Assembly (NCBI GenBank): GCA_964650405.1
Contig: CAZYTO010000005.1
Coordinates: 1-55,187 of the forward strand
Source of the DNA: CAZYTO01 sp964650405
GTDB taxonomy: Bacteria > Acidobacteriota > Thermoanaerobaculia > Gp7-AA8
Direction: 5' to 3'
Length of the DNA: 55,187 bases
The position numbers and the translations under genes are program-made. This document shows, piece after piece, positions 8,114-16,840 of the stretch (within the stretch, counting starts at the first letter, position 1; every line of letters starts with the position of its first letter). The notes under the pieces were generated by a model, which saw nothing but the letters and a program-made list of their open reading frames with translations, was not told the DNA's origin and made no database searches.

Positions 8114-9049
8114 ATGCGCAACCGCTTCGCCGCCACCCTCACCTTCCTCTTGCTCGCCGCGACCGCCCGGGCCGACTTCCGGGAGCTCAAGAGCTTTCCC
8201 GTCGATCCGTCGCTGGCGCTGGCCATCCAGCATGCGGCCGATGACACGCTGAAGGAGCATCCGACCCTCGGTGCCGACAACCTGGCCATCAGCATCATCG
8301 ACGTCACGCGCTTTTCGACGATCGAGCGGGCGGACGTCCGCGGCGACGCGCCGTTCTATCCCGCCTCCGTTGTCAAGCTCTTCTACATGGCGGAGACGTA
8401 CCACCAGAAGAAGGAGAACGACGACGACATGCCGCGAGCGCTGCACGAGATGATCCGCCTCTCGGACAACGACGCAACGGCTTTCGTCCTGGACACGATC
8501 TCCGATACCTCCAGCGGTCCGAGCCTCGAGGGGCGGGCCCTGCGGAAGTTCATGGACAAGCGCGCCGTGGTCAACCGCTGGTTCGCCTCCATGGGCTACG
8601 ACATCAGCGCCATGGCCAAGCCGTGGAGCTTCGGCCCGTTCGGCCGCGACCTGCAGCTCATGGGCGGCAAGGACCGGCCCAACCGCAACCGCGCCACGAG
8701 CAACGCGGTTGCCGCACTCATGCTCTGGATCGTGCGCCACCGGGCCATCTCTCCCGAGGACAGCCAGGCCATGCTGACCCTCCTGGCCCGCCCTCTCCCA
8801 CCGGAGAAGGACGAGAACCAGGTCGTGGAGTTCATCGGCGAAGCGCTGCCGCCGGGCTCGCAGCTCTGGTCGAAAGCCGGCTGGACGAGCGAAGTCCGCC
8901 ACGACGCCGCCTACTTCGAGCTGCCGGACACGCCGAAGGAGAAGGGAAAGAAGCTGATTCTCGTCATCTTCACCCGTGGCCTGGCCGACGACAAGACACT
9001 CATTCCCGGGATCGCGAAGAAGGTGCTGGCGAATCTGGCGACGCCGTGA
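8114..9049 (+). CDS. Serine hydrolase, class A beta-lactamase-like
   Basis: 311 residues from the chosen ATG. A signal peptide (FAATLTFLLLAATARA) precedes a beta-lactamase/transpeptidase fold: SxxK as SVVK at 85-88, SDN at 117-119 and KAG (about 261-263, in WSKAGWTSEVRHD). These are the catalytic Ser, the proton-shuttling loop and the KTG-like strand. The protein is therefore a periplasmic penicillin-recognising serine hydrolase. Whether it hydrolyses antibiotics or acts on peptidoglycan is not clear; no class A Glu166 motif was identified. An ATG at 8105 in the same frame is an alternative start. No SD is present. Confidence 0.8.
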   Translation: MRNRFAATLTFLLLAATARADFRELKSFPVDPSLALAIQHAADDTLKEHPTLGADNLAISIIDVTRFSTIERADVRGDAPFYPASVVKLFYMAETYHQKKENDDDMPRALHEMIRLSDNDATAFVLDTISDTSSGPSLEGRALRKFMDKRAVVNRWFASMGYDISAMAKPWSFGPFGRDLQLMGGKDRPNRNRATSNAVAALMLWIVRHRAISPEDSQAMLTLLARPLPPEKDENQVVEFIGEALPPGSQLWSKAGWTSEVRHDAAYFELPDTPKEKGKKLILVIFTRGLADDKTLIPGIAKKVLANLATP

Positions 9050-9152
9050 GGGAGGCGAGCGGGGGGCGGCAAGGGGCGAACGGGAGGGTCATCCCTCGCT
9101 GCACTTCTCGGAAACTCCCAGTGTTTATGCGGGTTTTACGAGCGAAGAAGCA

Positions 9153-9215
9153 ACTCACGCGGAGGACGCGGAGAAGTCACTCAGTACCCCGCGATCCCCG
9201 CGAGCTCCGCGTTAA
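9153..9215. repeat. CACGCGGAG hairpin repeat
   Basis: TCACGCGGAGGACGCGGAG is followed about 30 bp later by its imperfect complement (CGCGAGCTCCGCGTTAAC). Together with GGGGCGGCGAGC-type low-complexity sequence it fills the 269-bp gap before the Nudix gene. No gene is seen. Confidence 0.6.
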
Positions 9216-9318
9216 CACGTCCCCCGTCGATCGGTTCCTCTCTCGCCTCCCTCGCGCTGTGTTGGGCTCGATGCCCCGCCCCGCTCGCCGCTCGCCGCAA
9301 CCCGCTCGCCCGTAAACC

Positions 9319-9843
9319 ATGGAACAAATCGACGTCCTCGACGAAAACGGCCACCCAACCGGCATCACGAAGCCAAAAGACGCGGTCCATCGCGACGGCG
9401 ACTGGCACCGCGCGGCGCATGTCTGGATCGTGACGACGGACGGTCGCGTCCTGCTGCAGAAGCGGGCGGCGGTCAAGGAGAACTGGCCGGGATGGTGGGA
9501 CGTTTCCGCCGCCGGGCATTGCAGCGCGGGGGAGTCCGCAGTGGAGACGGCGCTGCGCGAGACGGCGGAGGAACTCGGCCTGGAGCTCTCTGCAGCCGAG
9601 CTGCAGCACGCCGGCACCTTCCGCGACCCGGTCGTCCTTCGCGACGGGACGTACATCGATAACGAGATCCACGAGGTCTTTCTCGTCCGGCGCGACGTCG
9701 ACATCGCCGCCGTCAGGCCGCAGGAGGGCGAGGTGGAAGCCGTGGCCCTCGTGCCCCTGGAAACGCTGCTCTCGCGCCGCGACCTCGTCCCGCACCCCGG
9801 CGAGCACGCCCTGATCCGTCAGCTCGCGTCGGCCAGGACCTGA
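9319..9843 (+). CDS. Nudix hydrolase, isopentenyl-diphosphate isomerase-like subgroup
   Basis: 174 residues. A full Nudix box is present: GHCSAGESAVETALRETAEELG (about residues 67-88) fits G-x5-E-x7-R-E-x2-E-E-x-G, the Mg-binding catalytic helix. The opening MEQIDVLDENGHPTGITKPKDAVHRDGDWHRAAHVWI resembles YfcD/IPP isomerase-like Nudix proteins, which typically begin with E-x-x-D-V-L-D-E-x-G. The substrate, probably a nucleoside or isoprenoid diphosphate, cannot be fixed. It is convergent with, and overlaps by 25 bp, the small minus-strand gene. Confidence 0.88.
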   Translation: MEQIDVLDENGHPTGITKPKDAVHRDGDWHRAAHVWIVTTDGRVLLQKRAAVKENWPGWWDVSAAGHCSAGESAVETALRETAEELGLELSAAELQHAGTFRDPVVLRDGTYIDNEIHEVFLVRRDVDIAAVRPQEGEVEAVALVPLETLLSRRDLVPHPGEHALIRQLASART

Positions 9844-10076
9844 AAGCCTCTCTCGCCCTCTGGCAGCGGCTCGCGGAAGCGGTCGATTCGCGTGACGATC
9901 CACTCCTCGCCGCGCCGCTCGACCTCCAGCGTCACCGCCGCCCATACTCCGGACGCGACGTTTTCGCTCCACCGGAAGTGCGCCCCGGGCCACCGCGCTG
10001 TCTCGATACCGCGTCCCTTCAGATGCTCCTCCGCCATGGCGATCAACTCCGGAGGTCCGACGTGCTCGCAGGGCAT
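9819..10076 (-). CDS. Small hypothetical protein
   Basis: 85 residues from the ATG at 10076 (MPCEHVGPPELIAMAEEHL). It has a globular pattern: one helix, then HFRWSENVASGVWAAVTLEVERRGEEWIVTRIDRFREPLPEGERGF, which reads as an antiparallel sheet. No family recognised. Its 3' end overlaps the convergent Nudix gene. A longer reading to 10136 would run into the repeat element and is less likely. No SD is visible. Confidence 0.55.
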   Translation of the reverse strand: MPCEHVGPPELIAMAEEHLKGRGIETARWPGAHFRWSENVASGVWAAVTLEVERRGEEWIVTRIDRFREPLPEGERGFQVLADAS

Positions 10077-10120
10077 GGGCGGATTATCGCGCAGCCCTGT
10101 CGACAATCCTCGGCAGAATG

Positions 10121-10255
10121 CGTGGGGGAGGGACAATCCTGTCCGTCAACTCACGGCATTGCGCGAATGTCCGTCAACTCATGGCATTGTGCGAATGCCG
10201 GCCGCGGGGAGATGCGTTCGGGGGGACGGACAGGATTGTCCGTCCTCCACGCAGC
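10121..10255. repeat. Inverted palindromic repeat element, copy 2
   Basis: GGACAATCCTGTCC at the left and GGACAGGATTGTCC at the right flank a spacer with a direct repeat of GTCAACTCA(C/T)GGCATTG. It lies in the gap between the small gene and the permease. Confidence 0.85.
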
Positions 10256-10327
10256 GCATCGCGGCCGGCTCCCCGAACGCGAAGTGCCGCACCCCGGCCA
10301 CCTCCCGCCGCGGACGTCGGGTATCCG

Positions 10328-11680
10328 TTACGCGCGGCGCCTCCAGAACGCGTACGCAATCAGCCCCGCCGCGAGGATGCCGAGGCCGATGGCGCTGTCG
10401 CGCGGGGCGTGGAGGACGCTGGCGATCACGACCAGCCAGCAGGCGGCGATGAAGAGGAGGGTCGTGAAAGGATGTCCCGGCGTGTGGAAGTGGTCGTCGT
10501 CCGCCGTGGATGCCAAGCGGTGCCGGAAGACGAAGAGCGCCAGTCCGGTCAGGCCGAAGAAGAGGAAGTCGACGGAGACGACGTAGCTGAGGATCTGGCC
10601 GTACGTGCCGGAGACGACGATGATCATGGCCACGATGCCCTGTAGGACGATGGCCACGACGGGAGCCTGGGTCTTCGGATGTACGGTCCCGACGGACTTG
10701 AAGAAGACGCCGTCCTCGGCCATGGCGTAGTAGACGCGCGGCGCGGTGAGCATGCTCTGGCTGAGGAAGCCGAGAGTGGAGATGGCGATGCCGATGGCGA
10801 TGAGCTTCCCGCCGGTCGGGCCGAGCACTTTCTGCATGACGGCCGAGGCGGGGGCGGTGGTGGCGGCCAGGCCCGCCGCGCCGAGGACGCGGAGGCAGAC
10901 GATGTTGACGAGGACGTAGACGGTCACGACGCCGATGACGCCGGCCACGAGGCCGATGACGAGATCGCGCTTCGGCCGGCGCAGCTCGCCGGACATGAAG
11001 CTGGCCGTCTGCCACCCGCCATAGGCGAACATGACCGGCGTCGTGGCGGCGCCGAAGCGAAGGAGGAGCGAGGGCTCGCCGTCGAGGACCGGCTTGAAGG
11101 TGAACTGCGAGCCGCCGGCGAAGGCGAAGCCGGCGAAGACGAGCATGGCGATGGCGGCCAGCTTGAGGATCATGAGCACCGACTGCGTGTCGCTGCCGCT
11201 GCGGACGCCGAGACAGTTGATGAAGGTGAGGAGGGCCAGGGTGACGAGGGGGAGGAGCCACTGCGGAATGGCCGCGCCGGTGAGCTCGACGGCGTAGCGT
11301 GCGAACGTCGCCGCCACGGCCGCCATGCCGCCGCTCTGCACGACGAGCAGCAGGCCCCAGCCGTAGAGGAAGGCCACCGACGGATGCCAGGCGTCGCGCA
11401 GGTAGGCGTACTGGCCGCCGACTTCGGGCCGCAGCGCCGCCAGCTCGGCATAGACGAACGCACCCAGGAGCGCCACGATCCCGCCGGCCACCCAGGCGCC
11501 GAGGATCAGCAGCGGCGTGTGCACCTGCACGGCCACCACGTACGGGTTCATGAAGATCCCGCTGCCGATGATGCCGCCCATGACGAGCATGGTGGCGTCG
11601 AACGGCCCGAGGCGGCGGGCCAGGCCGGGAGAGGGGGGAGTGGCGAGCGCCGAGTCCCGAGTGCCGAGAGGTTCGCTCAT
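10328..11680 (-). CDS. APC superfamily amino acid permease
   Basis: 450 residues with about 12 hydrophobic segments. The APC signature at the first helix is present (MLVMGGIIGSGIFMNP), then LGAFVYAELAALRPEVGGQYAYLRDA, typical of the substrate-binding broken helix and following loop. It probably imports an amino acid by cation symport or exchange across the inner membrane. I start at the ATG at 11680. The first residues (MSEPLGTRDSALAT) are encoded by a GGCACTC heptamer array, so the native N-terminus may have been altered by the repeat. A GTG at 11710 is an alternative. No SD. Confidence 0.88.
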   Translation of the reverse strand: MSEPLGTRDSALATPPSPGLARRLGPFDATMLVMGGIIGSGIFMNPYVVAVQVHTPLLILGAWVAGGIVALLGAFVYAELAALRPEVGGQYAYLRDAWHPSVAFLYGWGLLLVVQSGGMAAVAATFARYAVELTGAAIPQWLLPLVTLALLTFINCLGVRSGSDTQSVLMILKLAAIAMLVFAGFAFAGGSQFTFKPVLDGEPSLLLRFGAATTPVMFAYGGWQTASFMSGELRRPKRDLVIGLVAGVIGVVTVYVLVNIVCLRVLGAAGLAATTAPASAVMQKVLGPTGGKLIAIGIAISTLGFLSQSMLTAPRVYYAMAEDGVFFKSVGTVHPKTQAPVVAIVLQGIVAMIIVVSGTYGQILSYVVSVDFLFFGLTGLALFVFRHRLASTADDDHFHTPGHPFTTLLFIAACWLVVIASVLHAPRDSAIGLGILAAGLIAYAFWRRRA

Positions 11681-11735
11681 TGGGCTTGATACCCGTCCGA
11701 TTCCCGGCACTCAGCACTCGGCATTCGGCACTTCA
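11644..11735. repeat. GGCACTC heptamer array, inverted pair
   Basis: GAGTGCCGAG-type copies (11650-11670, within the permease start) face GGCACTCAGCACTCGG copies (11707-11735). This gives a hairpin-capable pair across the permease start codon. Confidence 0.7.
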
Positions 11736-12119
11736 TGCGTTCGCCCCCTCTTCACACAACGCCAGCACGGCCTTCGTGAACTGGTCCACGTCGAAGGGCT
11801 TGGAGATGACGAGCTTCACGACGCGCGGGTCGAGCTGGGCCAGGGCCGGCTGCGAGACGGCGGAGACGACGGCCACCGGGGTGGCGCGGTGATGCTCGCC
11901 GACGTGGCGGATGACGTCGAAGCCGCTGACCTCGGGGACCATGAGGTCGAGGATGACGACGTCATAGCGCGTTCCGGAGCCGAGCCGTTCGAGCGCGCGC
12001 CGTCCGTCCGCGGCGGCGTCGATGGCCACGCCGCGCCGCTGCAGCAGCTTCTCGACGAGCCTGCGGATGGCCGAGTCGTCCTCCACGAGGAGGGCGCGAT
12101 ACCGCGGGAGGTCGGGCAT
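11733..12119 (-). CDS. Stand-alone response regulator receiver protein
   Basis: 128 residues, one receiver domain and nothing else. EDD at 13-15 gives the acidic Mg site, Asp58 in VVILDLMVPEVSGFDV is the phosphoacceptor, and SKPF near residue 105 holds the conserved Lys. Such single-domain regulators pass phosphate between kinases or bind targets directly. No kinase is adjacent. TACACT ends 7 bp before the ATG with no SD, so it looks leaderless. The extended frame upstream is GC-rich noise. Confidence 0.85.
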   Translation of the reverse strand: MPDLPRYRALLVEDDSAIRRLVEKLLQRRGVAIDAAADGRRALERLGSGTRYDVVILDLMVPEVSGFDVIRHVGEHHRATPVAVVSAVSQPALAQLDPRVVKLVISKPFDVDQFTKAVLALCEEGANA

Positions 12120-12126
12120 GCGGGAG

Positions 12127-12132
12127 AGTGTA
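12127..12132 (-). promoter_or_regulatory. Candidate -10 (TACACT) before the receiver gene
   Basis: The minus-strand hexamer TACACT lies 7 bp from the ATG. It fits the window-wide TANNNT-N6-8-ATG pattern. Confidence 0.4.
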
Positions 12133-12212
12133 CGGGCGGGCGGGGCGGGAGGGAAGGGCGACGCGCGCAGGCGACGCGCGCGACATGCGGACGGCGCAAC
12201 CGAGTACCTGGG

Positions 12213-12262
12213 TAACCCCGCAACCCCCGCAACCTCGCAACCTCGCAACCCCGCAACCGCAA
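12213..12262. repeat. GCAACCCC octamer array
   Basis: About five degenerate copies of GCAACC(C/T)C follow each other immediately downstream of the broken WD40 gene. A related inverted copy lies near 28285-28355. Confidence 0.7.
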
Positions 12263-12263
12263 T

Positions 12264-14280
12264 TCAGAACGCCTCCTCCAGCGGGATGGCGCGCAGCGCG
12301 GGGACATACGGATCAAGCTCGCCCGGCTCGAAGCGGCAGAGGCCGATTGCTTGCCATAAGCCCCCAGCGAGATTGCCGAAGGTTTTGTACCGGCCGTCCG
12401 GCGCATAGGCCGCCCATCCCTCGGCGGTCGCGTAGAGGGTGAGGTGCAGCTCGCCTGTGGCGACGCTCCAGAGGCGGATGGTGTTGTCGCAGATGGCGGA
12501 GGCGAGCCATCGGCCGTCGTGGCTGAAGGCGACGCTGGTGATGGCGCTCTGGTGGCCGGAGAGGGAGCGGATTTCAGAGCCGTCGGCAGGGTTCCAGAGG
12601 CGGATGGTGTGGTCGGCGCTGCCTGAGGCGAGCCATCGGCCGTCGTGGCTGAAGGCCACGCTCCTTATACCGCCTTTGTGGCCCAGGAGGAGGCGGATTT
12701 CCTGGCCGCTCCGTGAATCGTAGAGCCGGATGCTGCCGTCGCCCTGTCCACTCGCCAGGAGGTTGCCGTCGGGGCTCCATGCCACGTAATAAGCCGCGAA
12801 CGCATAAGAGTGCATCCACTGAGGCACGTCGCCCGCGGTGAGCGCCGCTCCCCAGGTGTCGAGGTTCGACATCGCTGCCGCGTCGAGGCGGGCTCCCACG
12901 AGTTTCGCTCTGCGCCACGTGCTTCCCTGAAGGTGAGCACCGCGAAGATCCGCGCCGAGAAGGTTGGCTCCGGCGAGGACGGTTTTTTCGGGGGAATCGT
13001 TGACCGGCGTCCCTTCGGGCAGGTCGGTCCGAACGAGGACGGCTCCGTCGAGGTTCGCTCCCGTCCTCGGAGATCCTGGCCCGCGAGGTCGAGGGCCAGC
13101 TCGCCCCCACCCGAACGTTCCCAGAGGGCGAGCGCATTGGTCTTCAGGATGCTTTCCGAAAGGCTCGTTCCCACGAGGATCTGCTGCGCCCACTCTCTGG
13201 CGACGGGAGGGGTGGCCAGGTCGAGGACGAAGTCGATCATGAGGCGGGACATCGTGGCGGTGCCGAGGGCGGTTGCCGCCGCTCCGGCGCGCAGTTCGTC
13301 CGAGGCCTGCCTCGCCACCAGCCACTCCAGCACCGATTGATGCACGAAGGAGAACGAGCCTTCGTCATCGCGGCAGAGGAGTGTGCCTGACCCGATGAGG
13401 TGGGAGGCGATGGAAGCGTCGGGCGGGTTCTGCTGGTGGATTCGAATGGCGATCATCACCTCTTCGGTCAGCTCGGAGAGGGTCACGTACTTCTCCGTCT
13501 TCTGCCAGAGGCGGCCGGCGATGGCAGTCACGGCGGCCCCTCGCGCTTCGGGCGACAAGGTCACCTCCACGCCCCGCGGATGAACGCGGTCGTACTCGAA
13601 GATCAGCCAGCGCTCGACGAGTAACTCATAGAGTTTCGCCGCGGAGATGTCTCCGCCGGTTTGTTCCCTGACCGCTCGCAGCTTCTCTCGATCCAGCTCC
13701 GTGATGAAACCGAGCATGCGCGGGTTCGCGGAGAGGCCGAGCAGGTCCTTGACGTCGTCGAATTGAGCCCGGCGACTACGACCTGAAGCTCGTCGATCTT
13801 AAAGAGCGTCCACGGCTGGTCCGGAGTAAAGGTGAGGTCCGGCTCGTCCTTGTAGAGACGCTGGAAGAAGGCACTGTACTGTTTCCACTTCGGCCAATAC
13901 GGCGAAAGCGGCTTCTGATCGTCCGTCTCACACTCTTTGAAGTAGGCCTCGCATGCGCCGCGATTGATGTCGTGGTTGCCCGGAACAACGACGATCCGCC
14001 GTCGCGTAAGATTCAGATGCTTCGCCAGGGCGTCGAGCAGGTCATACGCGTCATTGAGCTCGCTCGTCTTACCCCACTCGGCGATGTCGCCGCTGAGGAT
14101 GATGAGGTCGGGAGCGAGGCCGTGGCTTTCTTTGAGCCCGTCGAGGTCATTGCGTAGCCGGGCAAAGATTGAGTCGAACTGGTCGTCGGGAGAGGGGAGT
14201 GCCAGCCGGCCGAACCGGTGGTTCCGGCCGAATTGAATATCCGAGATATGCAGGATCGTGACCCAGGTACGGCCTGCCAT
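12264..14280 (-). pseudogene. Remnant of a metallophosphoesterase-STAND NTPase-pentapeptide-WD40 protein
   Basis: Three segments of one large gene lie in order. (1) 14280-about 13763: calcineurin-like phosphoesterase start with LHISDIQFG, ILSGDIAEWG and VVPGNHDIN, the first metal-binding motifs. (2) 13762-about 13075, another frame: FDDVKDLLGLSANPRMLGF, then SFVHQSVLEWLVA, the helical tail that follows a NACHT-type ATPase domain. (3) about 13070-12264, a third frame: pentapeptide repeats (LAGANLLGADLRGAHL), then three WD40 repeats (SVAFSHDGRWLASGSADHTIRLW) and a conserved end. The rest of the phosphoesterase and the whole P-loop ATPase are missing at about 13755, and one base is missing near 13070. 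Intact relatives of this layout are thought to act in conflict or defence signalling; this copy should be dead. Confidence 0.75.
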
Positions 14281-14318
14281 CCGGATATCAGGCCGTTAAC
14301 TGCGGATGATGTCAAGGG

Positions 14319-14420
14319 GTGGAGGACGGACAATCCTGTCCGTCCCACCGTGAAATGCCTCAAAGGCCGACCTTGGGGAGAATTCATGATTGGACGGACA
14401 GGATTGTCCGTCCCCCACGC
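14319..14420. repeat. Inverted palindromic repeat element, copy 3
   Basis: GTGGAGGACGGACAATCC at the left and GGACAGGATTGTCC at the right flank about 50 bp. It sits between the start of the broken NTPase gene and the end of the DUF5777 gene. Confidence 0.85.
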
Positions 14421-14487
14421 GGGCGTGCATCGGTCTGACTCTTCGCTCCCGCCCGCACCACCCACCCGCGCTCAGAGTAAAGAGCCC

Positions 14488-15429
14488 TCAGCTCCGCTTC
14501 CCGAACCTTCGCTCGATGTTGAAGCCGATGTGCAGGTCGTTCTTCGACAGCGGCGTGCCCTGGTAGGTCGAGGTCACGTACTGGTCGGCGTGGGTGGCGT
14601 TGTTGTTCGTGAGGAGGATCTCGAAATAGTGGCCGCCGATGGCGCGCTTGAGGCCGAGGGCCCAGCCGTAGTCGGCTTTCATCGTGCTGGGGAGGTCGCG
14701 GTTCTTCGGGACGAATTCCGCGACGAGGCTCAGGGCGGGGCGAAGGGTCACCGCCGCGCCTACAGGGCAGTTGAAGGCGTGTTTGAAGAGGGCGCTCGAC
14801 GTATTGCCGGAGACGATGCGGCCGGCGTCGGTCACGTACGTCGGGATGGCGAAGACCTCGGCGCGGCGGCCGATCTGACGCGAGAGGATGACCTGGCCGA
14901 AGTACGACGTCCGGTCGTTCAGGCCTGCTTCGGTGCGCAGGTCCGTGCCGAGGCGGAGGGCGGTGGAGAAGGGGATGGCGGACGCCTGCTGGACGACGAC
15001 GTACTTCGCGGCCAGCTCGATGTCGTCGAGGGCGTTGCTGCGGTAGAGCGAGAGCTGGAGGTCGCGTCGCGGGGCGAAGGAGAGGCCGATGCCGACGTCG
15101 GCGTTGCTGTCCAGCCCCCACAACGAGTGCACGCGATCGCTGAAGCTGCCCTGGTCGATGGACTGGTTGAACCGGTGGGTGAACTTCACCTCCCACGTCC
15201 CCTCGGATGGGATGTGCGAGGTCGGCAGGGTGAGCAGCGTGTCGCCGAGCGGGATGGGGTTGAGGGGGGTGTAGCGGTCCTGGCCGAATGCGCTGAGCGC
15301 AACGAGCAGAGCGGCAAACAGAAAAAGGATGAAGGATGAAGGATGGAGGATGGAGGCGCTTCTGCGGGTCACTCGGGCATTCGACGATTCGTCGTTCATC
15401 GTTCCTCCTGCATCGTTCGGTTCAGTCAT
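14488..15429 (-). CDS. DUF5777 family outer-membrane beta-barrel protein
   Basis: 313 residues from ATG 15429; an in-frame ATG ten codons later is possible. A signal peptide (SFILFLFAALLVALSAFG) is followed by PLGDTLLTLPTSHIPSEGTWEVKFTHRFNQ, then SLWGLDSNADVGIGLSFAPRRDLQLSLYRS and alternating strands ending with an aromatic/charged segment (DLHIGFNIERRFGKRS), as expected for a barrel. This matches DUF5777. Its ATG overlaps the stop of the upstream CX4CH lipoprotein by 8 bp, so the two are coupled. A role in surface electron transfer or in supporting the lipoprotein is only an inference from that pairing. Confidence 0.8.
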   Translation of the reverse strand: MTEPNDAGGTMNDESSNARVTRRSASILHPSSFILFLFAALLVALSAFGQDRYTPLNPIPLGDTLLTLPTSHIPSEGTWEVKFTHRFNQSIDQGSFSDRVHSLWGLDSNADVGIGLSFAPRRDLQLSLYRSNALDDIELAAKYVVVQQASAIPFSTALRLGTDLRTEAGLNDRTSYFGQVILSRQIGRRAEVFAIPTYVTDAGRIVSGNTSSALFKHAFNCPVGAAVTLRPALSLVAEFVPKNRDLPSTMKADYGWALGLKRAIGGHYFEILLTNNNATHADQYVTSTYQGTPLSKNDLHIGFNIERRFGKRS

Positions 15430-15844
15430 TCGGTGCTCCCCGGCGGATCCAGTCGCGCACGAGCTTGATCTGCGCGTCGGTCAGCGGCGATTGCCCCTGC
15501 GGCATGCGGTCGCCGGTGATGCCTGCGCCGGTGATCTTGCGGTAGAGGTACGAGTTGGCGGGATCGAACGGGGCCACGCGCAGGAGCGAGGGCATCTCCA
15601 CGCTCGGGCGCCCGACGGTGTTGGCGAAGCCCTGCCCGGTGCTGAGGACCATGCTTTCCTGTTTGCCGAGCGGGTCGTGGCAGCCGAGCTGTCCGCAGGT
15701 CGGCGTGAAGATCTCGGTCTGGACGCGCGTGTAGGTCGCGGTCGGGTCGATCGGCTCCCCGCCGCCGCCCGCATCTGTTGGTGACTCGAGCTTGCCGCAC
15801 GACACCACCGTCAACAGAGTTGCAAGGAATGCAAGCCGTCTCAT
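15422..15844 (-). CDS. Lipoprotein with a CX4CH heme-like motif
   Basis: 140 residues. A lipobox (LLTVVSC) at the end of the signal peptide predicts lipid attachment at Cys20 or nearby. The body has IFTPTCGQLGCHDP, a C-x4-C-H motif where classical cytochromes c have C-x2-C-H, and a downstream Met in GDRMPQGQSPL that could be the axial ligand, followed by LTDAQIKLVRDWIRRGA, typical of the end of periplasmic cytochrome-like domains. Heme binding through CX4CH is known for some multiheme cytochromes but unproven here. Translationally coupled to the DUF5777 barrel (overlap ATGACTGA). Confidence 0.75.
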   Translation of the reverse strand: MRRLAFLATLLTVVSCGKLESPTDAGGGGEPIDPTATYTRVQTEIFTPTCGQLGCHDPLGKQESMVLSTGQGFANTVGRPSVEMPSLLRVAPFDPANSYLYRKITGAGITGDRMPQGQSPLTDAQIKLVRDWIRRGAPND

Positions 15845-15960
15845 GGTCAACGGAGCGTAACAGAACTTCTGTGTTGCGACACTCAACGATTTGGCAACGG
15901 GCGAGCGGGAGACGGGCGAGCGGCGAGCGGGGTAGCGCAATGCGGCGCGGGCTGCATCTG

Positions 15961-16050
15961 AGAGAAGAACGACGAGGGACGGGTCACGCGGAGACGCGGA
16001 GACCGCGGAGGTTTGCTTTTCTCCGCATCCTCCGCGCCTCCGCGTGATGG
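15961..16050. repeat. Long CACGCGGAG direct repeat, copy A
   Basis: About 90 bp from AGAGAAGAACGACGAGG to CCTCCGCGTGATGGG. Nearly identical to copy B at 16674-16768. Internally it has inverted arms (CACGCGGAGACGCGGAG and CTCCGCGCCTCCGCGTG). With low-complexity GCGAGCGG sequence it fills the 351-bp gap 15845-16195. Confidence 0.85.
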
Positions 16051-16195
16051 GCTTTGTTCCTGGCACGACTTGGGTTTCCGCCGAACTGGTGTGAGCGCGT
16101 TCCGGTCGAATTCGCCGGAAGCGGCACACCCTTGGCAACTATCTAGGTGGCTCCCTCGTGCGCGAGCGAAGCCAACGGAAAGGAGGACCTAACAC

Positions 16196-16600
16196 ATGCG
16201 TAGAGGAACTCTCGCAATGGTTGCGCTGGGCCTGCTGGTCTGTATGCCCCTGGCGGCGCAGCGGAACAAGGGTGGGGGCGCCGGTATCCCGATGGGCGGA
16301 CCAATGGGCGGTCATAGAGCCGTAAGCTCCAGCCCGATGATGCCGACGCACAACGTGACGAACCGGGCCGGCTCGATCACGCGAACCGTGACGAGGTCCG
16401 CGGCCGGAACGACCCGGACGATGGTGAACACGGAGGGCAACAAGAGTCTCACCGTGACTCACAGCAAGCTGGCCGGATCGCGCCCTGTCCTCACGCGGAC
16501 GTTCACCCATGTGCGGAAAACGTCCAGGGTGAAGACGGCGCATCATCGCGTGCATCGCACGAAGGCGCGGCACGCGTCACATTCGAAGAGCGGCAGGTAG
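16196..16600 (+). CDS. Small secreted basic hypothetical protein
   Basis: 134 residues. A good SD (AAAGGAGG) precedes the ATG. Signal peptide MRRGTLAMVALGLLVCMPLAAQ, then a Gly/Met-rich stretch (GGGAGIPMGGPMGG), a Thr/Arg-rich middle (SITRTVTRSAAGTTRTMVNTEG), and a strongly basic His/Arg/Lys tail (VKTAHHRVHRTKARHASHSK). No domain recognised. Two nearly identical repeats flank the gene in direct orientation, which suggests it sits in a repeat-bounded unit. Confidence 0.7.
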   Translation: MRRGTLAMVALGLLVCMPLAAQRNKGGGAGIPMGGPMGGHRAVSSSPMMPTHNVTNRAGSITRTVTRSAAGTTRTMVNTEGNKSLTVTHSKLAGSRPVLTRTFTHVRKTSRVKTAHHRVHRTKARHASHSKSGR

Positions 16601-16673
16601 CGCTCGAACAGGCGGGGGCGGCTGGCGCCGCTCCTGCCTCCGCCGTCCAACACGGCGCGGGTGCACCGCACCC

Positions 16674-16768
16674 GAGAGAAGAAACGACGAGGGACGGGTC
16701 ACGCGGAGACGCGGAGACCGCGGAGGTTTGCTTTTCTCCGCATCCTCCGCGCCTCCGCGTGATGGGTC
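16674..16768. repeat. Long CACGCGGAG direct repeat, copy B
   Basis: Almost identical to copy A (15961-16050), same orientation, with some similarity continuing further upstream (GGCGCGGG...GAGAGAAG). The two copies bracket the small secreted gene. Confidence 0.85.
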
Positions 16769-16840
16769 TTATTCGTTCTTAAGGCCTGCATGAACGGCGG
16801 GAGTTTCGTGCTAGGAAGTAACGGAACGCTCGCCCGTCCG

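Noticed and set aside
13603..13760. C-terminal end of the phosphoesterase frame (after GLNST)
   Set aside because: After the deletion junction the frame reads Ser/Arg-rich noise. The real sequence continues in another frame.
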